A DNA stretch of 5,575 nt, taken from assembly GCA_030433195.1 (NCBI GenBank), contig JAUIME010000381.1:1-5575 (forward strand), written 5' to 3'. Positions 1 to 5,575 of this stretch are shown one piece after another; the stretch's first letter is position 1, and the number at the start of each line of letters is the position of its first letter. The DNA comes from a bacterium (GTDB lineage: Bacteria; Planctomycetota; JACOTG01; JAUIME01). The position numbers were made by a program, and so were the translations under genes. The notes beneath the pieces are model-generated. The model had not been told where the DNA came from. It made no database searches and saw only the letters and a list, made by a program, of their open reading frames with translations.

Positions 1-858
1 GAGCGCTTCGGCGGCTTCGACGCCGACACGCCGATCCCGTATCCACCCGGGGTCTGCGCCATCGAGCTTCGCGGGCGCTACGCCGACGGTCGACAGCATG
101 TGCGCTACCGACATCCCGGCAGCGACCCCTCGGTCCTGTGGCCTTGGACCCGTTGGTTCATGTCGCAGGCGACCGCGCTCACCACGGGCTTCCCGATCTT
201 CTACGAAGACGTCGTACCGATCGCCGGCCCCGCCCGCCCGGCCGTCGACGAACTCGCCGTGGGCGACCTGCTGACCCTCCCGCTGATCGCCACGATGCTC
301 TTGCTCTCGACGCAGTTCTTCGCCGCGCTCGCCCTTCTCGTTTCGTTCGCGAGCCAAGAACGCGAGCAAGGCACCCTCCGAGCCGTGGCGCTCACACGCG
401 CCCGCGCGTCGGAGCTCCTCGTGGCGCGGTACGCGTTTCACGCCATCCTGTCGGTCGGTCTCTGCATCGCCATCGCGGCACTCCTCGACGCGAGCGTCCT
501 CGGTCGCCCGTTGTTCTACGCGACGACGGGGATCACGACGCTCGGCTTCCTCGCCATCGGCACCCTGCTCGCCTCGCTCGCACGCTCGCATTCGGCGGCG
601 AGCCTGCTCTCGTTCGCCTACCTCATGGCGATCGGCATCGTCTTCTTCCTGTCGACGAAGTTCGCGGCGTTCTCCCTCGTCCGCGAAGCACTCTTCGAGC
701 CCTACGCCCTGACGTTCACACTCGCGAGCGTGTCGACCCCGGCGCCCCGCCCGGCCCTCGGGATCCTCGCGCATCCGCTCTTCGTCCGCATGGCGATTCT
801 CGTCGCCCTTTGGCACGTGGCGGCCGCCGCGGTGTTCACGCGACGGGGCTGGCGGTGA
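1..858 (+). CDS. ABC-2 type transporter permease, C-terminal part (5' end outside window)
   Basis: The reading frame is open from the first base to TGA at 856-858, giving 285 visible residues, so the gene starts left of the window; the GTG at 100 is an internal codon. Visible residues 1-88 are polar and probably an extracytoplasmic loop. About five hydrophobic segments follow, near residues 91-115, 142-162, 170-192, 198-218 and 262-280. Between the first two lies SFASQEREQGTLRAVALTRA (about 115-134). This matches the cytoplasmic 'ERE.GTLR' loop known from ABC-2 permeases, which couples the membrane subunit to its ATPase. The protein is therefore an inner-membrane permease that would work with a separate ATP-binding protein, not seen here and probably upstream. 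The substrate cannot be read from the sequence. The long soluble segment before the helices is compatible with the NosY/GldF-like or DUF3526-like ABC-2 subgroups, but I cannot choose between them. The gene converges on the propeller gene. Confidence 0.82.
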   Translation, partial: ERFGGFDADTPIPYPPGVCAIELRGRYADGRQHVRYRHPGSDPSVLWPWTRWFMSQATALTTGFPIFYEDVVPIAGPARPAVDELAVGDLLTLPLIATMLLLSTQFFAALALLVSFASQEREQGTLRAVALTRARASELLVARYAFHAILSVGLCIAIAALLDASVLGRPLFYATTGITTLGFLAIGTLLASLARSHSAASLLSFAYLMAIGIVFFLSTKFAAFSLVREALFEPYALTFTLASVSTPAPRPALGILAHPLFVRMAILVALWHVAAAAVFTRRGWR

Positions 859-870
859 CGATCGCCGGCA

Positions 871-925
871 ACGCGCCCGACGACGCGCCCGACCACGCGA
901 CCGGCCCCGATGACGCGACCGGCCC
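871..925. repeat. Short GC-rich direct repeats downstream of the permease
   Basis: Two related pairs of direct repeats lie just after the permease stop. ACGCGCCCGAC occurs at 871-881 and 883-893 (12-bp offset), and ACGCGACCGGCCC at 895-907 and 913-925 (18-bp offset). All four units begin ACGCG and have offsets divisible by three, so the repeat would read as Asp/Ala/Thr/Gly/Pro-rich peptide in one frame. They probably arose by local duplication. No function can be assigned. Confidence 0.55.
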
Positions 926-930
926 AGAGA

Positions 931-983
931 CGAAACGACCCGACTCACGAAGTGCGTGAGCCGGGTCGGGTCGGTTCGTTTCG
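931..983 (-). terminator. Hairpin between convergent genes, probable terminator
   Basis: CTCACG (944-949) pairs with CGTGAG (955-960) around a 5-nt loop. The stem continues with CGACCCG (936-942) against CGGGTCG (962-968), and CGAAACGA (931-938) can instead pair with TCGTTTCG (976-983), leaving part of the right arm bulged. The one internal mismatch, A943 with C961, becomes a G-U wobble in the minus-strand transcript, which favours service as the 3' end of the propeller gene, about 30 nt after its stop codon. On the plus strand the right arm runs into the T-rich stretch 975-990, so it may also stop permease transcription. There is no clean U-tract on the minus side. Confidence 0.55.
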
Positions 984-1012
984 TTTCGTTGCCGCTCGAG
1001 CGGCGAGGGATA

Positions 1013-2422
1013 CTACAGAACCACGAGCGTAACGAGGTTCGTAATGCTGACGCCGCGAGCGACGGCCGAGCCCGGATCGAAGATCGCGCCCTGGATCGAC
1101 AGGACGGTTCCGGGCGACAGGTTGGGATCGTTCGTGCGCTGGATGATGGTCGCCGGCGCCTTCGCGGGGACCGCCGTCGGCGTGCCGAAGAACATGTTCT
1201 CCCCGACGAGGTCGTAGTTGCGCGCGCTGTTGGCCACCACGTCCGGCGTCGCGCCGTCGCGGAGCAGCACCGGGAAGCAGGTGTCCCCGATCATGCGCGG
1301 CAGGGGCGTTACGGACAGCTCGGACGGGCGTCCGAGGTTCCCGTGAATCACGTAACGACCGTTACCGCCTGCCGGCGGCTTGGCGATCGTCGCGAGAATC
1401 TCGTTGCTCGCCACCACGTTGACTTCGCGGTTCGCGCCGCCCGCCGAACCGTTCACGAACAGAACGTCGGTGCGGGCGCCCTGTCCGAGGTTGACGGTAC
1501 CCGCGGTGCACGGCAGGAGCGTATCGGGGTCGACCGAGACGAGGATCGTCGTCGGCGCGAGGCCGTTGGCCGTACCGGTCGTCTTGAATCGCGTCGCGCC
1601 CGTGCCGTCGGTGTTCGCGAGCCAGAAACCCTTCTCGGTCTGGCCGAGGTTGTCGACCCAGTAAACGCGCTGGCTGACCGGATCGATGTCGATGTCGAGG
1701 AGGCCCGACGACGCTTGCGGGCCGTCGACGATCGCCTCGAAGCCCGAGCCGTCGGTGTTGCAACGCGCCACGTAGTTGGTCACCGGAGCCGAGTCGACCC
1801 AATAGATCTTGCCGGCCGCAACGTCGAGGCAGATGCCGCTCGGGGTGTTCACCGACGGAGCGCCGATCACGGTCTCGCGGTTCGATCCGTCGAGGTCGGC
1901 GCGCTCGATCGACTTCTGCGTCGAGTTGCCGAAGTAGATCTTGTTGTTGACGAGGTCGAGAGCGATGCGCTCGACGCGGTCGGTTCCCGAGATGATCGGC
2001 TGGATGCCCGATCCGTCGGTGTTCACACGATAGATGATCTTGGTGGCGCGGTCCGTGAAGTAGAGCTTGTCGTTGGCCCAGTCCGCTTCGATGCCTCGAG
2101 CGTCCTGAAGGCCGCTGACCACGAACGTACGGCCGGTCCCGTTGGCGTTGATGCTCATCACGGATCCGATGCCACCATTCTGGTTGCAGTAGAACAGCTT
2201 CTGGTGGTCAGGCGTGAAAACCAGGCCCTGCGGCAAGAAGTCGGCCGCGGGGATGATATTGAACGTCGTGCGTCCCGTGCCGTCCGCGAAGACCTCGTAT
2301 TGGAGGGGCGGACCGAACTGGGTTTCCGTGAAGTAGACCTTGGTCGTTTGGCCAAAGCCGGTGGTCGCGAGCAGCGCGAGGCCAAGCAGCGCCAAGCCGC
2401 CCGTCCGAATCGATCGACGCAT
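1013..2422 (-). CDS. Secreted six-bladed YWTD beta-propeller protein with C-terminal surface-type domain
   Basis: This 469-residue protein begins with an export signal: Arg2, Arg3 and Arg6, a hydrophobic core GLALLGLALLATTGFG, and likely cleavage near residue 25. Six YWTD-type strands follow at 42-47 residue spacing: KVYFTE (28), KLFYCN (75), KLYFTD (119), KIYFGN (161), KIYWVD (205) and RVYWVD (252). Each is followed by a DG(S/T)G-type turn (near 47, 94, 136, 178, 224, 272). Six repeats make a closed six-bladed propeller like the LDL-receptor YWTD family, normally a binding scaffold, not an enzyme. Residues about 296-469 form a separate beta-rich domain with Cys305 and Cys382 that ends in hydrophobic TNLVTLVVL; similar tails are common on planctomycete secreted proteins (my recollection). 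The start is the ATG at 2422-2420, behind AAGGAG with 6-nt spacing. The protein is probably periplasmic or at the cell surface; its ligand is unknown. A 351-bp gap and a strong hairpin separate it from the protease gene upstream. Confidence 0.88.
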   Translation of the reverse strand: MRRSIRTGGLALLGLALLATTGFGQTTKVYFTETQFGPPLQYEVFADGTGRTTFNIIPAADFLPQGLVFTPDHQKLFYCNQNGGIGSVMSINANGTGRTFVVSGLQDARGIEADWANDKLYFTDRATKIIYRVNTDGSGIQPIISGTDRVERIALDLVNNKIYFGNSTQKSIERADLDGSNRETVIGAPSVNTPSGICLDVAAGKIYWVDSAPVTNYVARCNTDGSGFEAIVDGPQASSGLLDIDIDPVSQRVYWVDNLGQTEKGFWLANTDGTGATRFKTTGTANGLAPTTILVSVDPDTLLPCTAGTVNLGQGARTDVLFVNGSAGGANREVNVVASNEILATIAKPPAGGNGRYVIHGNLGRPSELSVTPLPRMIGDTCFPVLLRDGATPDVVANSARNYDLVGENMFFGTPTAVPAKAPATIIQRTNDPNLSPGTVLSIQGAIFDPGSAVARGVSITNLVTLVVL

Positions 2423-2428
2423 CGAGAA

Positions 2429-2434
2429 CTCCTT
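2429..2434 (-). promoter_or_regulatory. Ribosome binding site of the propeller gene
   Basis: The minus strand reads AAGGAG, then six bases, then ATG. This is a near-consensus Shine-Dalgarno at good spacing and it fixes the start of the propeller gene, in agreement with the signal peptide that begins there. Confidence 0.85.
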
Positions 2435-2501
2435 GGTTCGGGGTACGAACGGCGCTCCGGGTATACCGATCCGTCCGTACGGGTTCGGGGAGTGGTCGGA
2501 G

Positions 2502-2523
2502 CATCGCGAATCGAATCGCGATG
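2502..2523. promoter_or_regulatory. Near-perfect 22-bp palindrome upstream of the propeller gene
   Basis: CATCGCGA (2502-2509) and TCGCGATG (2516-2523) are exact inverted repeats. In the 6-bp centre, two of the three opposed pairs also match (2511/2514 and 2512/2513); only 2510/2515 fails. The element ends 80 bp before the propeller start codon. It could be the operator of a dimeric regulator or a hairpin in the mRNA leader. It has no T-tract beside it, so it is unlikely to be a terminator. It is visible directly; its function is inferred. Confidence 0.45.
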
Positions 2524-2565
2524 TCGGTGGGAAGGCACGAACGCGCCTCCCGGGTACAAGTCGTC

Positions 2566-2571
2566 AGTATA
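2566..2571 (-). promoter_or_regulatory. Possible -10 element for the propeller gene
   Basis: The minus strand reads TATACT, one base from the TATAAT consensus, in one of the few AT-rich spots of the gap. There is no recognisable -35 hexamer 16-18 bp upstream and no extended -10 TG, so this is only a candidate. If used, transcription would begin near 2559 and give a leader of about 137 nt containing the 22-bp palindrome. Confidence 0.22.
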
Positions 2572-2685
2572 ACTCAGACGCCCGGATCCGGGGCTCGGAA
2601 TCCCCGAAAGCCGCCCTACGGCGACCGAAGGCCACACTCGCGGCGTCGCGAGCCGGCCGTGACTCCAGGGCGTCGGGCGTAAGAA

Positions 2686-2719
2686 CGCGGGGCACCGGGC
2701 TCGAGCCCGATGCCCCGCG
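2686..2719 (-). terminator. Strong hairpin terminator of the protease gene
   Basis: The arms 2686-2700 and 2705-2719 form a 15-bp GC-rich stem closed by a TCGA loop. The only mismatch in the plus sense, C2695 with A2710, becomes a G-U pair in minus-strand RNA, so the stem is unbroken in the protease transcript. The hairpin begins 54 nt after the protease stop codon and is followed on the minus strand by TTCTTA, a short, weak U-rich tail. It probably separates the protease transcript from the propeller gene. Confidence 0.72.
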
Positions 2720-2773
2720 CGAGAGATCGTTGCTACGGCCGAACGCGGCGATCACCACGTCGACCGGTTCGAA

Positions 2774-5482
2774 TCAGGGAACCACCTCGTACTCGATGAA
2801 GTCCTCGCCCCAGACCGGGCCGGGGAGCTGATCCGCGACACGGACGTACAGACGATACGTACCGAGCGCCGCGCCCAGTCCGACGTTGACCGTGCGGTTC
2901 GCGAAGTTGCGCGTCTGTCCGGCCGAGAAGCTGAGCTGCTTGGGACCGCGCCACGGATCCTGCGAACCGCCACCCGGAAGGTCGCGCGACGCCCAGATCT
3001 CGATGTCGTGTCCGCTGCCGCCGTCGTCGTTCGTGACTTCGAGATCGAAGACGAACGCCGAGCCACGCGACACCGTCGTATTGCCCGACGTCAACGTGAC
3101 CGTGAAGGTCGGATCGGGCGTACCGCAGTCGTACGAGAAGACGCGGAACGCGTCGATACCCGCTTCGACGACGGAGCCGTCGTTGAGGTCGGACGCTTCG
3201 AATCGCACGCGGCCGTTGGCCGTCGGCGTCACGAAGTCGGCCACGCGGAAGCTCTTCGTCGACCAACCGGCCGCAGTCACGGGACCGAAGGTCTCGGCGA
3301 GCACCCACGTCGAGCCGCCGTCGTTCGACACGTACGTGCGGAACAGATCGTTGTTCGGATCCGCGCCCGCGTTGTTCGTGTACCAGAGGTCGTACTCGAC
3401 GATGGCGTCGGCACCGTTCGTGAAGTCGACGATCGGCGAGATCAAGAAGGTCGAGCCGTCGTCGACGTCCGAGTTGTCGTCGGCGTTGTCCGTCACGTAG
3501 CACGGGCCGCTGCCGTCCGAATCCGTGGCAGGATCCCCACGATCGCCGCCGCCCGCGGGCACGGCTCGCTCCCACGGTCCATCGCTGAGGCCGGGGTCGT
3601 TCACGACGCTCCAGCCCGTGTCACTCGAGAAGTCGTCCGAGAAGGCGACCGTCGTTCCCGCGTAGGCGAGCGACGCGTAGGTGTTGTCCGGAGCCGTGAA
3701 CGGGTTCGTCACGACCTCGCTGTCGACGGTCTCGGCGCTGACGTAGTAGGTGACCGTATCGCCGCACGGGAACGACGGGAACACGGCGTCGTAGACGTTG
3801 GGACTCACGACTTGCATCGGAATCGCGGTGTACGTGCCGGTGCCGTTGTCGTAGTGCAGCATGCCCGTGCCGGGCTCGGGCTGCACCGACTGCCCCGAGA
3901 CGACCACGCGAATCGTGGTGCCGCCGTTCGGATGCACGAACTCGGGTCGGCCGCTCGGGAAGTCGAACGACAGCGACGTGAGCGCGAGCGCTTCCGTAAC
4001 GGCCTCGACCGCGTCGACCATCCCCCATCCGTAATCGTTGTCTTCACCCGCCGGACCGAGGTCGACGGCCGTATCGAAGAGGATCTGCTTGATCTGGTTC
4101 GACGGCAGATCCGGGTTCGCCTGGCGCATGAGCGCGATGACGCCGTTGATGTGCGGCGACGCCATCGAGGTTCCGCTGAGGCTCTGGTAGCCACCACCCG
4201 GCCACGCCGAACGCACACTGACTCCGGGCGCCGAGATGTCGGGCTTGATCGCCGCGTTGCCGAGCGGCGTGCAGAAGGTCGGCCCGCGCGACGAGAACGA
4301 CGCGATCGGCCAGCTCCCCGTGTTGGCGTCGACCGCCGCGACGGCGAGCGTGTCGTACGGCGTCGAGGCGCGGTCACCCGGACGGCGGAGGCCGCTGAAG
4401 CCTTCGTTACCGGCCGAGAAGACGATCACGATCCCCCCCGCTTCGCACGCATCGAGGAAACCCCAGAACGTGTCGTCACACGGCGGATAGCCGTGCGAAT
4501 CGACGAGACCCCACGAGTTCGAGCACACGGCGGGGACGTCGAAGTTGGTCTGCGGATCGCCGTCCGGATCGAGCATCCACTGGAACGACGAGATCGCATC
4601 GGCGACCGTCTGCGGGATGCCGCCCCCACGGTCGATGGCGCCGGCCGCGATCCATTGCGCGCCCGGGGCGACGCCGATTCCGTCGCCCGGCGATCCCCCA
4701 CAGACGCTACCCATGGTGTGCGTTCCGTGGCCGTTGTTGTCGTACGGGAAGTTGTTCTGACCCGCGAACGGATCGAACCATGCCCACTCCGGGTGACCCG
4801 CGTAGCGCGGATCGGCAACGCCGCGCCAACGGCTCGCGAGCGCCGAGTGGTTGCCGTCGACGCCCGTGTCCATGTTCGCGACGAGAACGCCGGTACCATC
4901 GAAGCCCATCGCCCAGACTTCGGGCGCGCGCACGGCGTCCACACCGGGCTCGACCGCACCCGCGAGCGGGCCGGCGCCGTCGCCCGCAGGCGTCGGCTCG
5001 TCGACCGGGAGAATCGTCTCGATGCCGTAGTTGTAGTAGACCCGCTCGACGTCGTCGCGCAGCGCCAGTTCCTCGACGATGGTCCGCGGACCGTCGACGC
5101 GGACCGCATTCGCGACCCAATACTCGTCGAAGCGCGTAATCTCGCCGGCGGCGAGCTTCTCGGCGAGATCCACCGAGATCGCATCGAGCATCACCGACGC
5201 GCGAGCCTGCAGCGTGGTGACGACCGCTTCGTGACGATCGCGCATCTTGGCTCGCGAAGCGTCCAGCGCCCCGCTCAAACCGTCGATGTCGACCGCGTCC
5301 TTCATGAAGACGAGGACGGACATCTGTTCGTTCGCATCGTGGCGCGCGAAGTTCCCGTGGAACTTGCCGCTCGCGAGCGATGCCCCCGGCGGGGCCTCCT
5401 GTGATCGCGTCGGATTCGCGAGCCACAAGAATCCGAAACCGGCCGCCGCAACGACGACCGTCCAACTCCATCGGAATCTCAT
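2774..5482 (-). CDS. Secreted subtilisin-family (S8) serine protease, bacillopeptidase F-like, multidomain
   Basis: This 902-residue protein starts with a signal peptide (Arg2, Arg4, hydrophobic core about 8-22). An inhibitor-like prodomain (about 50-158) follows, expected to help folding and then be removed. The catalytic domain (about 178-500) has the full subtilisin set: Asp205 in VANMDTG, His252 in GHGTHTMG, oxyanion Asn359 in SAGNEG and Ser439 in SGTSMASPH. GHGTHTMG, VAPGAQWIAAGA, the FQWML segment and NSWG fit the bacillopeptidase F-like group. The C-terminus has an Ig-like or surface beta domain (about 503-610), a jelly-roll or MAM-like domain (about 613-786) with an Asp-rich stretch at 645-677, and a final Ig/CARDB-like domain (about 790-902). 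Such domains usually bind surfaces or substrates. The enzyme should be active outside the cytoplasm as an endopeptidase; its substrate is unknown. The ATG at 5482 is well fixed: an in-frame TGA lies 10 codons upstream (5513-5515) with no start between, and AAGGGAG sits 5 nt before it. Confidence 0.93.
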   Translation of the reverse strand: MRFRWSWTVVVAAAGFGFLWLANPTRSQEAPPGASLASGKFHGNFARHDANEQMSVLVFMKDAVDIDGLSGALDASRAKMRDRHEAVVTTLQARASVMLDAISVDLAEKLAAGEITRFDEYWVANAVRVDGPRTIVEELALRDDVERVYYNYGIETILPVDEPTPAGDGAGPLAGAVEPGVDAVRAPEVWAMGFDGTGVLVANMDTGVDGNHSALASRWRGVADPRYAGHPEWAWFDPFAGQNNFPYDNNGHGTHTMGSVCGGSPGDGIGVAPGAQWIAAGAIDRGGGIPQTVADAISSFQWMLDPDGDPQTNFDVPAVCSNSWGLVDSHGYPPCDDTFWGFLDACEAGGIVIVFSAGNEGFSGLRRPGDRASTPYDTLAVAAVDANTGSWPIASFSSRGPTFCTPLGNAAIKPDISAPGVSVRSAWPGGGYQSLSGTSMASPHINGVIALMRQANPDLPSNQIKQILFDTAVDLGPAGEDNDYGWGMVDAVEAVTEALALTSLSFDFPSGRPEFVHPNGGTTIRVVVSGQSVQPEPGTGMLHYDNGTGTYTAIPMQVVSPNVYDAVFPSFPCGDTVTYYVSAETVDSEVVTNPFTAPDNTYASLAYAGTTVAFSDDFSSDTGWSVVNDPGLSDGPWERAVPAGGGDRGDPATDSDGSGPCYVTDNADDNSDVDDGSTFLISPIVDFTNGADAIVEYDLWYTNNAGADPNNDLFRTYVSNDGGSTWVLAETFGPVTAAGWSTKSFRVADFVTPTANGRVRFEASDLNDGSVVEAGIDAFRVFSYDCGTPDPTFTVTLTSGNTTVSRGSAFVFDLEVTNDDGGSGHDIEIWASRDLPGGGSQDPWRGPKQLSFSAGQTRNFANRTVNVGLGAALGTYRLYVRVADQLPGPVWGEDFIEYEVVP

Positions 5483-5487
5483 CGGGT

Positions 5488-5494
5488 CTCCCTT
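5488..5494 (-). promoter_or_regulatory. Ribosome binding site of the protease gene
   Basis: The minus strand reads AAGGGAG, five bases, then ATG. It lies in a purine-rich run (about 5488-5508) likely to be unstructured and open to ribosomes. Confidence 0.8.
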
Positions 5495-5575
5495 CTCTCT
5501 TTGCCCTTGGTGTCACCCCGGTCCGTACACACGGAATTCGGGTATCGAATGTCTTCGTAGTGAAAGCGATCGGTG
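5495..5575 (-). other. Upstream leader of the protease gene
   Basis: These bases hold no gene that I can support. Upstream of the purine-rich ribosome-binding region are moderately AT-rich segments (GAATTC at 5534-5539, and TTTCAC at 5560-5565 on the minus strand), but no -35/-10 pair with correct spacing. The promoter may lie here in divergent form or right of the window. Confidence 0.4.

Larger units (their letters stand above)
2423..2773. other. Intergenic region between the protease and propeller genes
   Basis: These 351 bases contain no convincing gene; open frames crossing them lack a ribosome binding site and any recognisable protein motif. Read along the minus strand, the region holds the protease terminator hairpin (2686-2719). 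About 110 GC-rich bases follow, with only small stem-loops such as CTCGCG (2637-2642) against CGCGAG (2647-2652). Then come a weak -10 candidate (2566-2571), a 22-bp palindrome (2502-2523), a short CCGTACGG palindrome (2475-2482) and the ribosome binding site. The propeller gene therefore probably has its own promoter here and a leader of more than 100 nt. Confidence 0.7.

Noticed and set aside
100..102. GTG as the start of the permease
   Set aside because: The frame is open to the window edge with protein-like sequence before it, and an ABC-2 permease of 252 residues starting inside a soluble loop would lack its first membrane segment.
138..854. Plus-strand frame overlapping the permease in another phase
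   Set aside because: The peptide is very rich in Arg, Pro and His with no membrane segments or motif, while the permease frame shows clear helices and the ERE.GTLR loop.
871..925. Repeats considered as a CRISPR array
   Set aside because: The units are 11-13 bp, partly adjacent and inexact, with no regular spacers.
2475..2482. CCGTACGG palindrome considered as a separate operator
   Set aside because: At 8 bp it is short enough to occur by chance in GC-rich DNA. It partly resembles sequence upstream of the protease (GTCCGTAC at 5521-5528), but the match is too short to rely on.
956..2572. 538-codon open frame on the plus strand, antisense to the propeller gene
   Set aside because: It has the same Arg/Val/Asp-rich shadow composition and no domain or ribosome binding site. 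It crosses the terminator and the promoter region of the real minus-strand gene.
3008..5404. 798-codon open frame on the plus strand, antisense to the protease gene
   Set aside because: Its product is dominated by Arg, Val, Asp and Glu with no recognisable motif, as expected for the complement of a GC-rich gene. The minus-strand frame has a full catalytic triad, signal peptide and ribosome binding site.
1013..5482. Protease and propeller genes as one operon forming a secreted two-protein system
   Set aside because: The genes share strand and export, but a 351-bp gap with a strong minus-oriented hairpin and a fresh ribosome binding site points to separate transcripts. Nothing in the sequence links their functions.

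Overview
The window is GC-rich bacterial DNA with dense, GC-ending codons. It holds two complete genes on the minus strand and the 3' end of one plus-strand gene. The organism is probably a member of the Planctomycetota or a similar large-genome environmental bacterium. That is inferred from the style of the secreted proteins: a YWTD propeller with a C-terminal surface-type domain, and an S8 protease with several beta-sandwich domains. No rRNA, tRNA or taxonomic marker gene is present to confirm it.

Layout. Positions 1-858 (+) carry the C-terminal part of an ABC-2 type transporter permease whose start lies left of the window. A short convergent gap (859-1012) holds GC-rich direct repeats and a hairpin with a 5-bp-periodic right arm, read as a terminator. 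Positions 1013-2422 (-) encode an exported six-bladed YWTD beta-propeller protein. The 351-bp gap 2423-2773 has a good ribosome binding site, a near-perfect 22-bp palindrome, a weak -10 candidate and a strong terminator hairpin for the gene behind it. Positions 2774-5482 (-) encode a secreted subtilisin-family (S8, bacillopeptidase F-like) protease with an N-terminal prodomain, a complete catalytic triad and about three C-terminal beta-rich domains. The last 93 bases are its upstream leader.

How the genes relate. The two minus-strand genes both make exported proteins and lie head to tail. The strong hairpin between them and the 351-bp gap argue for separate transcription units, so a shared function is not shown. 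The permease converges on the propeller gene and belongs to a different unit running in from the left.

I found no mobile element, CRISPR array, RNA gene or evident new multi-gene system. The items most worth a second look are the 22-bp palindrome in the propeller gene's leader, the C-terminal domain of the propeller protein, and two hairpins that pair better in the minus-strand transcript.
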